Shown here one piece after another: positions 28,766 through 39,479 of a stretch of DNA of 64,000 bases (its first letter is position 1; each line of letters starts with the position of its first letter). The stretch comes from Tritrichomonas musculus. Taxonomy: Eukaryota > Parabasalia > Tritrichomonadida > Tritrichomonadidae. Under the pieces are notes generated by a model. The model saw only the letters and a list, made by a program, of their open reading frames with translations, was not told the DNA's origin and did not search any database. The stretch spans positions 558,001 through 622,000 of the forward strand of contig JAPFFF010000053.1 in NCBI GenBank assembly GCA_039105265.1, in the 5' to 3' direction. The position numbers and the translations under genes were made by a program.

Positions 28766-31700
28766 TCATCTATTTAATAAAAGTTCCAAAGCTTCATCAA
28801 AATGATTACCAGTATTTGACAATGCGGTAATACATTCATTACGATCAAATCCCATTGAAACCAATTCATCAATCATTTGTTCAATTTCAGGATCAATTTG
28901 CCTCTGATTCGACAAAAAATCAATTGCTTTATTGAGATCATTATTGTTATTCATCAAAGCTTCTCTACTAATTTCTTCATCAAATCCCATCATTGTTAAG
29001 CACAACAAATTATTGTCAAATTCAGAATTGTTATTAGTACGATTGCTTCTATTCAATTGTCCATTTAACAAAAGAGTTGTTGCAATTTCGATATTATTGT
29101 TTGAAAGTCTTAAAGCTTGTTCGCATGATTCTTGATCAAAGCCCATTAAAAGCAATTCATTCATTAATTCATTTTGTGTTTGTTCTGGATTTTCGTTTGA
29201 ATCAATTTGCTGTTGTCTTCCATTTAACAATAATTCAATTGCAACATTGATATTGTTTTCTGATCTATTCAAAGCAGCCCTGCATAGCTCTTCATCGAAT
29301 CCCATTGCCATTAAATCATCAAGAAGACTGCCATTGTTTCCTGAACTTGAAAAGTTATCATCAATGCTTACTGTTGGTGACCAAATTGGTGAATGCATAT
29401 CATTGCCTAAATTTGAGATATAATCATTAAATTTCTTAGAAAGCCGAGGAAATCTTTTATCAAATGACCATTGATTAAGAAACGTTTCAAAAGAATCTTC
29501 TTTTGGATTCTTATCAATCAAAAGAGTTGAATAAAATTGAGACCAACATGAACTGAGATCATTAATAATAATAGAAATGTTTGCTTCTTCGCAATCATCT
29601 AGTGATATACTTGATGATTCAAAGAACGACTTCAACCTGAAAATATATTCAAAATATTGATTCAATATCGAGAAAATTAATTTTTCTTTTTTGATCAAAT
29701 CAATACGGAATGCAGTTCTCATTTTAATTTCATTTGATCTTTTTTCATAAACATTTCTTAATGTTTCTTCAGTTGGATCTGTCTCATCATTACCAAATTC
29801 ATTTGATTCGAATATAATTTGACATGATCCAGGTTGACCTTGTCTTGCTGATCTTCCAAGTGCTTGGCATTCAACACGAATATTTGCAGGCCAAAAAGTG
29901 ATCAAAGTATGCAATCCACCATTAGATAATGCATCATCGGAAATATGAATATCTGTTCCTCTTCCTGCCGTGTTGGTTGCAATTGTTACTGCTCCAGGAC
30001 GTCCAGCACGATCAATGATGAAGTCTTCATCTTGTTTTTGTAAATCATTTAATAATAAATGATCAATTCTTTTAATTCTAAGAATATCAGATAATTTTTG
30101 CGATTCTTTGATTGAATAAACTAATACTAATATTGGTCTGCCTTTTCTTTTCATTTTACGAATTGTATCTATTATAATTTCTTCTTTTTTGGCAGCTGTT
30201 GAGAGAATCAATGTTTTATCACGTTTACGAAGGCATTTTCTATTAGGTGGAACATCAAATGAATCAACATGATAAATTTGCAAAATCTCATCTCTTTCTG
30301 TTACTTCACCAAGTGTTCCTGTTAGTCCGAATATTTCTTCATATGGTTCAAAGTAAGAAGGATGTGAAATAGAAGCTACAGTATAGGTTTGTTCACGTAT
30401 TGGAAGTCCTTCTTTTAATTCTACAAATTCATGCAATCCGTTACTCCATCGACTTCCATAACGAATTCTTCCAGTATTATCAGCATCGATTATTTGAATT
30501 TCTTTTTCATTAGTTAATTTATTCTTTCCAATAACATAATTAACATTTTTTTCTAATTTGATAGCTAATAATGCATTATTAATGATCCTTTTTAATTGAT
30601 CATCAGAAATTCCATTTACATCATTCAATTGTTCTCTATTTGTGGCATCGTTAAGTAGTTTTTGTCGAATGACTCGTGGATCTAATGCAATGCTACAAAC
30701 GGATTTCCATATAGTTTTATATATCCATGACTTTTTATTATTCCCTCCTACCGAATATTGAGCAGGATTCATTGCTGTGTCAATAAATAAGTTATCTGCT
30801 TCGTCTACAATAGCTGTCATTCGTGGCCTTTGCTTTTTAACATTTTCATATAAAAGAGTAGTTTTAATGTTTATTTCTCCATTTAATCCTTCATGAAGAA
30901 GTGCAAATTCAAAGCCAACATTCGTTGAATATAAAATATGAAAATCAAAACCTAATGAGAAATCATTTTCTTTAAAAGATCCACAACGAAGTCCGAGTTT
31001 TTCATAAAATGGCTTAAACTTTTCAGCATCTCTTTTGGCTAGATATATCGATGATGAAATTATGTCAACACAACTTCCTGTGAGTGCAATACATCCTGCA
31101 AGCATTGCAATAATAATACTTTTCCCTTCTCCTGTTGCAACTTGAGCTATTCTTCCTTTCAAGTCTAATCTATCATTTTTATCAATTCTATGAAGCAACA
31201 TTGAAAACACAGTGAGACATTGAACCATAAATGGATTAATGTCGTATGTTTCATGAATAGCTTGTCGAACTATTGCCACAAGTTTTGCTGCATTTTCAAT
31301 TGTAGGTTTGTCTCTAAAAGCTTTTCCTCTTTCTTGGGCAGCGACAGAAAGATTGGTGGCTATTTTAATTTGTTTTTCTAGTAATTGACCAAAACTTTCA
31401 AGACTAGCTATTTCACTTCGTTTTAACTTGAATACTGGCCTTCCATCAAATGCAAATTTATAAGGAATAAAATTACCACTTCCTTCACCAAATGCTCTTA
31501 TAATATCGCTAAGATTTCTGGTCTCGTGAATTTTATCTTTTTGAATTCTGAGTGCACATTTTTTAAGTGAATCAATACCTTTTTCAATTAAGACTTTGTT
31601 TGCTATTTCAGGTGATCCAATTTCTAATATAGCGAATAATGCTTCATTTGCAATTGATAATGAACTTTGAGGAATGGATTGTAAAATATCTTTATAATAA

Positions 31701-34700
31701 CTAATTCCAAAACTTTCAATAACACGAATTGAATAAGTGAACCAAGAATTAATTTCATTCTTTAATAATTTTGGATCATCTTCATTTGAAATCGTAGAGA
31801 TACATTGGATTAAAATAATTTCCCTTTCTTCATCAGATAAATATTGGTATTCATATAAATCTAATGTTAATAATATTGCTTTTTCAATAATATCAGGCTG
31901 ATTGAATTGATCAATTACATAATTAAGTAAAGTAAATTGTCCTTCATCAATTCTATTACAGAATTCTATAGATAAAGATGAACTATTATTCCAAAGTGAT
32001 GATGCTTTAATGAGATTGGCGAAACGAATTTGAATTTCCTTGTAATTTTCATCTTTAATAGAAAGAATGAAGGATGAAATTTCATGAATCGGTGCAGGAA
32101 GAACAGGATAGGAAATTGAATCCTTCAAACTTTTTTTCTTTGATATATATGAAATTAACTCTAATATACTTTTAATATGATCATTAATTTCTTTTCGATT
32201 TATGTTGGTTTCAGCAATTGTAATAAGTCCATTTTCTACCCATGAAAAGAGAGGATTTGATTCATCAATTTTTAATTGATCAATTTGGCTAATCAAATTC
32301 GTAAATTGATCAATATCTTCATTAAATATTATTGGAAAAAGAATTAAATAAGCAATTTCACATATCTTTTTTGATTTCATTGTAATTATTGATTTAATAA
32401 CTTTTTTAACAATATTAACATTGTTTTCATCGTTCAAAAGAAAGGAAATTGTTGATTGAAAAATAGAATTCACGAAAACAGTTGACCAATCATCTTTATA
32501 TTTATCATCTATGCCAATTTTGTATTTTTTAAGAATTTTAAATAAAATATCTGTATTTGATAAATAATCATTAGTTTTCTCAATTGAATATTTCTTTGGA
32601 GGAATTGGTTGCCATAAGTTCTCTTTAATTTTAGCTACAATTTGTTTTGAATAATTATAATCATCTGAAGATACAAACTCATCTTCCCATTTCTTTTTCA
32701 ATGTAGGATTTAATTTGGAGATGAGTAAATCTAATGGCTTGTTTAATAATTCCATCCAAAAAACAAAAATTCCAGCAACTTTTTTATGACCATTTAAAAT
32801 TGATAGAGCAAATGGAGTGAAGCCAGAATTATTTTCATTATTGAAATTTTGTTCTTTGCATGCACATAATAAATGAGCAACAAATCCACCATATCCAGTA
32901 CTAGATGCAATATGAATTGGCAAATTTCCATCTGAATCACTTGCATTGAGTATAGTTGTAATTCCATTTGAACCTTTATATCCATTAATATGGTTCAATA
33001 TTAAATCAGAACAACCAATAGAATTATATTTTGCACATATGTGAATTGCATTTTGACCATCTTCATCAACTTTTTCTGGATCACATCCGAGCATAAGAGA
33101 ATCAGCAACAATTTTTCTATTATTTTTTATACATGCTATAGAAACAATGTTTTTCCCTTCTGGTCCTGATGAATTAATGACAGTTTCTTGATAAAATTTC
33201 ATAACTTGCAAGAAACCTTTATATCCTTCTTTGTTTGATGCCAAATGAAATAGAATATCTGTTGATGATAATGCATAACTAAATGAAGGAGTCTCCATTA
33301 CAAATTTGATCATTTTTTCAGCACCATATTTCATTGCAAAATCAATTGCATTCATTTTATAAATTGGATTCTTTATCAATGGGTTGGCACCTAAAGAAAG
33401 AAGTTCTTGATATGAAAGAACACAACTTTTCATAGCTGCAAATTGAATTGGCGTAAAACCATCTTTTGATTGGCTGTTTACATCAATATGTAAAACTTGA
33501 ACAATGTAATGAATTGTTTCTCGATGATTTTTCTTTGCAGCCAAATGGATAACTGATTGATCCAATGATGAATCTAAGACTTTTATAGGGTATATGGTTG
33601 ACATGAGTCCTAAAATACCAATAAATCCTTTTTGGGCAGCAATCATAAAAGGATTTTTGCCATTTCTGTTTCTTTGCAAAATTAACTCAGGGCACTTTTT
33701 AACAATTAAAGAAATGCAATAAATTATTCTATCATTTGTTGCATACCTTCCTTTTAATATTTTATGGAGAATATTATTCCCATAAATATCTCTGTTTAAG
33801 AAAGATATTTCTTTATTCATGACAATGTATTCAATTGCATTAATATTTCCTGCTTTAGCTAAATTCATCAATATCGTATCACCTTTTCGTGATCTTGCAT
33901 CAAATATGCTGCTTTTTCTCATTGATTCATATTTATTCATTAATGATAATGAAAGATTCATATTTTCATCATTAATTGAGTTAAACTTAGATATAAAATG
34001 GAATATTGTCTGATTGCTTTTATCTTTTGCTAAAAGATATGAACCTTTTAATGACTTTAAAAAAGAAGATATAAATTCATTTGCTTTCCCACTTTTTTCT
34101 ATGAGTTGAAAATCCAATTCCTTTATTGAATTAAGAAAATATTCTCCTGCTTTCTTTTTTCCTAGCATCTTTTCAAATATTTGTAATACTTTCTGAAATA
34201 GCAAATACATTTGATCTGTTTCAAATGCATCTATTGATAGACTAAATCGATCAAGAGACTCAATAGGGAGCACTTTTAGAATCCATAAGTTTTTCATGTT
34301 TTTTCCTGCTTCCTTAATTAATGAAGATCTATTTTCAAATGGAAGCTCTCCTATATCAAATGCATTCTGAAAGCATTCTTTTAATTGCATAATTTTATCA
34401 TTTTCAGGAATTGTTTCATCATCTATAAGTTCTTTAACAATATTAATTACTGTATTTTTATTTTCATCAGTTAATTGCCTTATAATTGGATATCTATTGT
34501 TTCCATTCAATTCTCTTGCAACTTCACTATTTTGCTGCAGAATTGTATATGCATTATCAAATCTTTTATTATTAATAGCATTTAAACATGCATTTTTAAC
34601 CTCATCTTTTGAAAAATTAAACAGTGCAAGCGCATAAGATGTTAAATTCGGTGATACAATTATTACCAAATTTGCTAAATCGACTTTTTTGTTAGTATCA

Positions 34701-37700
34701 AAATTATTTTTAAATATTTTTAGTGCTGTTCTAGATAAGTTAGGTAATAAAATATCAGATGGATCTATAAATTGATTTAATTTTGTTAAAGCCGTGGAAA
34801 TGACAACAATTGTTTTAATATTATTATTTTCAATAGACATTCTGAGAATTCTTTTAAGAATTTTTCTTGGAACAATTCCAACAACATCAAATGCCTTTTC
34901 AAGAAATTTATTATCTGAATTTATTACGGCTTCATCAAAAATTGTTCTGTTATTTACTTCACACATTAACTTGCCACCATACTTTTCAATTTCTGAAATC
35001 CAATCAACAAGACCATATTGAGCTGCAGACAATGCAATTGGATATTCTTCAAGACTAAAAAGTCTTGATAACATTTCAATATATTCAATACAACCTCCAG
35101 TACAGGCACTACTAACCAATTTTTCTTTTAATTTGTTAGTAAGTTTTTGATCGGAAAGAGACAAGTATTTTTTAAGTGACTTTCCTGTTGATAACACATC
35201 TCCTGAAGAAAAAAATCTGCATAAAGATTCAAAGCTGTTTTCATTTGATTTTACATAGTCATATTTCAGAATATCTGACATTTTCCCCTCATCGGGCAAA
35301 ATTTTTGCTAATTCATAGTTGCCATTCAACATTGCAATATCATGAGTAGTATAATTACGTGGATCTAAAGCATCAAAATTTATATCTTTCTTTTGATTGA
35401 TTAAAAATGCTGCACAACGCGGGGAATGAGAAAGAGCTACCTGAAGAGGAGTTACACCGCCAGTTGATTGAATAAAAATATTATTATCAGTCGCAGATTG
35501 AGCTAGGATAATCAAGCACTCTAACCTATCAAGATAACAAGCAATATGGACAGATGACATTCCATTTGATTTTATAGCAATTGTAGGTATAGCTCCTTTT
35601 TTGAGAAGAAGATCAACAATATCCGGGAAATTATAATAAATTGCATAATAAAGAGGAGTTATTTTTGATTCAGTAGCTCTATTGATATCTCCAATTTTAG
35701 CATTTGGATCAGTTAAAAGTAAATAAACTGCATCATGATGGCCACCCATTATACATGCCAAGAAAGGAGAAATTCCATTTGCATATACTTGCCCAAAATC
35801 AGCTCCATTTTGAATTAAGAATGAAATCATTGTAATATCACCAGAACAACAAGCTTCATAAGCTGGGGTTGGTTTTCCATTTGTTTCATTTTGATGTTGA
35901 GTTTCAATCCAGTTATCACAAATTGTTTTGAATTCAACTTTTTGGGGACTTTCTATTCCTTTCTCTTCATTCTCCATTATTATATTTAATAATGGAGAAT
36001 ATTTAAGACTTGTTCCATCAATTGGTAGAGGGATTATTTCAAGTTTCATTACTAACCCTGACATACCATTTGAACAATGAATGAACCCATCTTTTATATT
36101 TTTATCTTTAACAATTGTATTAATTTCCATCAATTCTTTATCGCTGATTGGAGCAATCTGAATTGATGCTCTTTGAGAGAGATTAATATTACATCCTCCA
36201 ATTATTTTATTATTAACTCCTTGATCTTGTATTTTTGGTGTAACAATATAAAACTGTTTGCCAAATGAATACTTTTTAAGTGTTTCTTTATACGTAGACA
36301 TAAAACTTTCAATAGTTTTCGAAAAATTATTGATATCCTGTTTTAATAATTCCAGATAGTTATTTATGGCAAGTCTTATAGTTATATTATTTGATAAAAG
36401 TAGAATAGCATTACGTACTTGTTTAAGGCTGTCTTCATTAGATTGATTTTGGCTTATTAAGTGTGCTTCATAATTTCTCATTTGTTCAAGAAGATATTGC
36501 TTTAGATGATCATTTGGATCTTCGGCAACATTTGAATTCAAATTATATAATTCAGATAACTGCTCATAACGATCTTTACTTTTTATTACTAATTCAATGA
36601 ATGTCAAAGTGCTCGGAGTTTCTTCAAAATCAGGTATTTTATCTTTAATAAAATCTTCTATATGAGAAATCAATCCATAAAGGTCATTTTTTATCAAGGT
36701 TGGAATATTTTTAATGAATTCAATAATACTTTCTGTAAAATTATTTAGACGAATTGTATTATCATCATATTCTTCACCTAAAAGTTCAAACATTTTTTGT
36801 CTGTAAAAAATTTTAATTTCTTTCTTAATTTCGGTTAGACATTTTCGAGAGAATTCTTCTTGTTCGGAATTAAGAATATCTGTTATTTCATCATTGAAAG
36901 AAGTATTTTGAATGCTTTCAATAACATCAGTTATCATAATTTCAATTTTAACTTGTCGTTTATCAGCTACTGGCAAAGGTGGGAATACATCAGGAATAGG
37001 TGGAACATATTTAACATTTTGGCCAGTATTTTGAAAAGCATTTGATGTATTTACCGCTTTTCCAATTGATTGTAAACTTAATGTATAATGAAAGGCAAAT
37101 GTTATCATATCAAGAATTGGGAAAAAACCACTGAATTCAGGAACTTCAGGCATTGCAATTTTAATTATTTCTTTCATGACATGATATGCTGTTGAAATTT
37201 TATCATAATATTCTTTTATTTCCCCATCTCCTGAATCTATTTTCCTTTGCATTTCAGGTTTTGTATCTAAATCATGTTCAACTGTGAAACCTTCAATTGG
37301 GAATAAAATATCATCAGCTTTACCAATTCCTTCCATTTGTCCAATTATACGAAAAGCAGAATAAAATTCTTGGGCTGTTTGATCTTGATCAATTATTTCA
37401 TTCAAAGGATAATAGATTGTTTTTTTATCTCCATTTTGAAGTGACTTTTTGACATTAATTAAATGAGCATTCAATATATTTGGATCAATGATTCGATCAT
37501 TTGGTGGGGTTTCAGCCCAAGTTCTGACAAAATCAATACTGAAAAAGCCTCCATTTACAAATCCTTTCATAAAATAATCGATAAATGTCAACACATTTCC
37601 AATTAGTGTTGTTCGATAAAAAGGAGACATTACTGAATACAGGAGGCCACTATCATTAAAATGAAGTGAAACAAAAGGCAAATCTTTTTGAGAATAAATT

Positions 37701-38032
37701 GAAACTGCTACTTCTTGCATTATCGTATCAAAATATTCACGAATACTTCTTCCTCGAAATTCAGGTAATACTAGCATATTAAATGCAGCTTTGATATCTT
37801 CTTCAGATTTTGTTGTAAAAAAAATATTGTTTGTTTTTGATAGAAAAAGTTCAGGACTGTTAATTCCTATTATTGGATTAATATTTTTAAATTCAACTCC
37901 TCCTGGATTATGTGCACCTTTTCCTCCTCCTCCACCTCCGCCATCATCATCACCTCCATCATCATCGTCATCATATGTTCCATCATCTGGATGAGTTGGT
38001 AGTAAAGGTAATAATAGACATGCAGCAATCAT
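28766..38032 (-). CDS. Giant ankyrin - SecA-type ATPase - UBA protein
   Basis: One uninterrupted frame of 3088 residues. The order is: hydrophobic start, Asp/Gly-rich linker (15-45), a long helical region, ankyrin repeats (about 710-900), a helical stretch, a second ankyrin block (about 1330-1750), another helical region, then a SecA-like motor (about 2190-2750). The motor has Walker A ATGEGKS (2299-2305), Walker B VDEAD (2409-2413), GLTGTLGE, the second RecA lobe PGAVTIATNTAGRGTDIHIS, and the arginine-finger motif ALGRSARQGQPGS. Four UBA-like domains close the protein (about 2900-3088), each with an [ML]GFD core. Bacterial SecA threads proteins through SecYEG. Here no secretory signal context exists and UBA domains bind ubiquitin, so a cytosolic ubiquitin-linked translocase or unfoldase is inferred. 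The frame stays open 5' of the ATG, and the real N-terminus probably includes the ORF at 38097-38525. Confidence 0.88.
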   Translation of the reverse strand: MIAACLLLPLLPTHPDDGTYDDDDDGGDDDGGGGGGGKGAHNPGGVEFKNINPIIGINSPELFLSKTNNIFFTTKSEEDIKAAFNMLVLPEFRGRSIREYFDTIMQEVAVSIYSQKDLPFVSLHFNDSGLLYSVMSPFYRTTLIGNVLTFIDYFMKGFVNGGFFSIDFVRTWAETPPNDRIIDPNILNAHLINVKKSLQNGDKKTIYYPLNEIIDQDQTAQEFYSAFRIIGQMEGIGKADDILFPIEGFTVEHDLDTKPEMQRKIDSGDGEIKEYYDKISTAYHVMKEIIKIAMPEVPEFSGFFPILDMITFAFHYTLSLQSIGKAVNTSNAFQNTGQNVKYVPPIPDVFPPLPVADKRQVKIEIMITDVIESIQNTSFNDEITDILNSEQEEFSRKCLTEIKKEIKIFYRQKMFELLGEEYDDNTIRLNNFTESIIEFIKNIPTLIKNDLYGLISHIEDFIKDKIPDFEETPSTLTFIELVIKSKDRYEQLSELYNLNSNVAEDPNDHLKQYLLEQMRNYEAHLISQNQSNEDSLKQVRNAILLLSNNITIRLAINNYLELLKQDINNFSKTIESFMSTYKETLKKYSFGKQFYIVTPKIQDQGVNNKIIGGCNINLSQRASIQIAPISDKELMEINTIVKDKNIKDGFIHCSNGMSGLVMKLEIIPLPIDGTSLKYSPLLNIIMENEEKGIESPQKVEFKTICDNWIETQHQNETNGKPTPAYEACCSGDITMISFLIQNGADFGQVYANGISPFLACIMGGHHDAVYLLLTDPNAKIGDINRATESKITPLYYAIYYNFPDIVDLLLKKGAIPTIAIKSNGMSSVHIACYLDRLECLIILAQSATDNNIFIQSTGGVTPLQVALSHSPRCAAFLINQKKDINFDALDPRNYTTHDIAMLNGNYELAKILPDEGKMSDILKYDYVKSNENSFESLCRFFSSGDVLSTGKSLKKYLSLSDQKLTNKLKEKLVSSACTGGCIEYIEMLSRLFSLEEYPIALSAAQYGLVDWISEIEKYGGKLMCEVNNRTIFDEAVINSDNKFLEKAFDVVGIVPRKILKRILRMSIENNNIKTIVVISTALTKLNQFIDPSDILLPNLSRTALKIFKNNFDTNKKVDLANLVIIVSPNLTSYALALFNFSKDEVKNACLNAINNKRFDNAYTILQQNSEVARELNGNNRYPIIRQLTDENKNTVINIVKELIDDETIPENDKIMQLKECFQNAFDIGELPFENRSSLIKEAGKNMKNLWILKVLPIESLDRFSLSIDAFETDQMYLLFQKVLQIFEKMLGKKKAGEYFLNSIKELDFQLIEKSGKANEFISSFLKSLKGSYLLAKDKSNQTIFHFISKFNSINDENMNLSLSLMNKYESMRKSSIFDARSRKGDTILMNLAKAGNINAIEYIVMNKEISFLNRDIYGNNILHKILKGRYATNDRIIYCISLIVKKCPELILQRNRNGKNPFMIAAQKGFIGILGLMSTIYPIKVLDSSLDQSVIHLAAKKNHRETIHYIVQVLHIDVNSQSKDGFTPIQFAAMKSCVLSYQELLSLGANPLIKNPIYKMNAIDFAMKYGAEKMIKFVMETPSFSYALSSTDILFHLASNKEGYKGFLQVMKFYQETVINSSGPEGKNIVSIACIKNNRKIVADSLMLGCDPEKVDEDGQNAIHICAKYNSIGCSDLILNHINGYKGSNGITTILNASDSDGNLPIHIASSTGYGGFVAHLLCACKEQNFNNENNSGFTPFALSILNGHKKVAGIFVFWMELLNKPLDLLISKLNPTLKKKWEDEFVSSDDYNYSKQIVAKIKENLWQPIPPKKYSIEKTNDYLSNTDILFKILKKYKIGIDDKYKDDWSTVFVNSIFQSTISFLLNDENNVNIVKKVIKSIITMKSKKICEIAYLILFPIIFNEDIDQFTNLISQIDQLKIDESNPLFSWVENGLITIAETNINRKEINDHIKSILELISYISKKKSLKDSISYPVLPAPIHEISSFILSIKDENYKEIQIRFANLIKASSLWNNSSSLSIEFCNRIDEGQFTLLNYVIDQFNQPDIIEKAILLTLDLYEYQYLSDEEREIILIQCISTISNEDDPKLLKNEINSWFTYSIRVIESFGISYYKDILQSIPQSSLSIANEALFAILEIGSPEIANKVLIEKGIDSLKKCALRIQKDKIHETRNLSDIIRAFGEGSGNFIPYKFAFDGRPVFKLKRSEIASLESFGQLLEKQIKIATNLSVAAQERGKAFRDKPTIENAAKLVAIVRQAIHETYDINPFMVQCLTVFSMLLHRIDKNDRLDLKGRIAQVATGEGKSIIIAMLAGCIALTGSCVDIISSSIYLAKRDAEKFKPFYEKLGLRCGSFKENDFSLGFDFHILYSTNVGFEFALLHEGLNGEINIKTTLLYENVKKQRPRMTAIVDEADNLFIDTAMNPAQYSVGGNNKKSWIYKTIWKSVCSIALDPRVIRQKLLNDATNREQLNDVNGISDDQLKRIINNALLAIKLEKNVNYVIGKNKLTNEKEIQIIDADNTGRIRYGSRWSNGLHEFVELKEGLPIREQTYTVASISHPSYFEPYEEIFGLTGTLGEVTERDEILQIYHVDSFDVPPNRKCLRKRDKTLILSTAAKKEEIIIDTIRKMKRKGRPILVLVYSIKESQKLSDILRIKRIDHLLLNDLQKQDEDFIIDRAGRPGAVTIATNTAGRGTDIHISDDALSNGGLHTLITFWPANIRVECQALGRSARQGQPGSCQIIFESNEFGNDETDPTEETLRNVYEKRSNEIKMRTAFRIDLIKKEKLIFSILNQYFEYIFRLKSFFESSSISLDDCEEANISIIINDLSSCWSQFYSTLLIDKNPKEDSFETFLNQWSFDKRFPRLSKKFNDYISNLGNDMHSPIWSPTVSIDDNFSSSGNNGSLLDDLMAMGFDEELCRAALNRSENNINVAIELLLNGRQQQIDSNENPEQTQNELMNELLLMGFDQESCEQALRLSNNNIEIATTLLLNGQLNRSNRTNNNSEFDNNLLCLTMMGFDEEISREALMNNNNDLNKAIDFLSNQRQIDPEIEQMIDELVSMGFDRNECITALSNTGNHFDEALELLLNR

Positions 38033-38096
38033 TTCTATTATTGATATATCTGAATCTATACCAAAAGCACTGTCAACTATATTTGAAAATAAAACA

Positions 38097-38525
38097 CTAA
38101 GAAAAGAGGCAGATAAAAGGGCCTCCTAATACACCAAATACGCAACCAAAAATTAGAGTCGGAATTAAAAAACGAAGAATTCCATGCGTTATGTTTTTCC
38201 CTTCAAGTGCATCACCTAATCCAAATGCAAAACTTAAAATTCCAATTCTGCTTGAAATTGGCTGAACTGCATATTTGAATAATTTTTTTGAACTCTTAAC
38301 TAGCTGAATAAAATGATCACAAACCAAATCTGAACAACTAACCACAAGTGATGTGAAATATGAACGAAATTTTCCTCTTAAATATTGGTTTCTACCAAGA
38401 TTGTTCATCTCGTATTGCCAATCATTGCGAACTGGTGGAGCTATTTCAGGGGGCATTGGCCTAACAGATTCAATATACGTTCTTAAGTATTTTTTATCTG
38501 GATCTGGAAGTTCGGGACTATTCAT
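38097..38525 (-). CDS. N-terminal membrane segment of the SecA-ankyrin protein, separated by a frameshift
   Basis: The ATG read from 38525 (MNSPELPDPDKKYL) opens a 142-residue frame that ends FGVLGGPFICLFS. In the adjacent frame the same DNA continues after GG as PLLSASFLSVLFSNIVDSAF and runs without a stop into the ATG at 38032 and the whole 3088-residue ORF. The joined sequence forms a continuous hydrophobic region, so one extra base (or two missing) around the CCC/TTTT at 38113-38122 probably splits one gene of about 3.26 thousand codons. Alternatives are an assembly error or two overlapping genes. Segments such as ILRFLIPTLIFGCVFGVLGG suggest membrane association. No domain is recognised. 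Confidence 0.65.
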   Translation of the reverse strand: MNSPELPDPDKKYLRTYIESVRPMPPEIAPPVRNDWQYEMNNLGRNQYLRGKFRSYFTSLVVSCSDLVCDHFIQLVKSSKKLFKYAVQPISSRIGILSFAFGLGDALEGKNITHGILRFLIPTLIFGCVFGVLGGPFICLFS

Positions 38526-38741
38526 TTTATAATAAATTAAAATTATTGCCAATTATTGTCAAAAAATTTAAATGCGTTTTATATTGGAAAAATCTTTTTA
38601 TTTTTTTTAAATAATTAATATTTTGATTTTATAAATTAAATAGGTATTTTATTTTAATTTTAGATATTATATTTATTTTTTTAATTTAAGGATATTAGTA
38701 TTTTTATTAATAATCATTTTCATTCAATTTCATTGATTATA

Positions 38742-39207
38742 GTTCAATATAGACTTGTTATTTTGAGAATCGATACTAAAAACCTCACATTTTTACATTT
38801 GATACTCGATTATCAGTTTAAAAATCTGATATCGAGATTATCGATTATCAAGATATCAGACATGAAATGTGATATAAAAATAATTGTAAACTTGATAAAC
38901 AGATTTATCTTTTTTTATATTTGGTATTTGTGTTTTTAAAATATTTAAAAATAGATAATAGAATGCATTTGTGTTTATTTTAAGATTAAAATAAAAAAAT
39001 ACATTCCTTTTTAATAAATATTTGAGATTAATTTACGATCATATATTTATCAAAAAGTTTAATTGAAAATTTTGATATCAAAAGCTGTGAAAAATAATTA
39101 TCGATCACTGAAATCGATCTCGAGAATCTGTGCATATTTATTTTTCGATGTCAAAAAGTCAATCAATTATCGATCTCTAGAATCGGAGAATATATTGACC
39201 TTCAATA
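38742..39207. mobile_element. Diverged MITE-like element with flanking TTCAATA repeats
   Basis: Starts with TAGACTTGTTA at 38750, one base different from the terminal repeat of the element at 46954. It shares the internal TCGATTATCAAG...TGAAATGTGATA[TC]AAAAA block, in opposite orientation. TTCAATA stands at 38743-38749 and 39201-39207 as a possible target duplication. The right end is degraded (TATATTGAC), so terminal inversion is weak. It is rich in ATCGAT and GATATC. Non-coding, probably an old hAT-like MITE copy. Confidence 0.5.
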
Positions 39208-39479
39208 TACCAAAAATATAATTGTAAAGATTGTTCAAAAAAAAAAAAAAGTTATAACCTAATTTATTTAAGGGATAAAAATTATAAATATTCAAAATTT
39301 AGAAACTCCAACTATGATTTTAATATACTCCAAGAATATCATGATAAACAATTTTCAATGGTTAGAACAGTTAAATACTTTTAAAATTCCTGCAACAAAA
39401 GTTTTATTATTGTATTCTGCTAACTTAATGCAAATTACCAAATGCATAAATAAATGTAACCATATTCTTGTTTAAGAAT

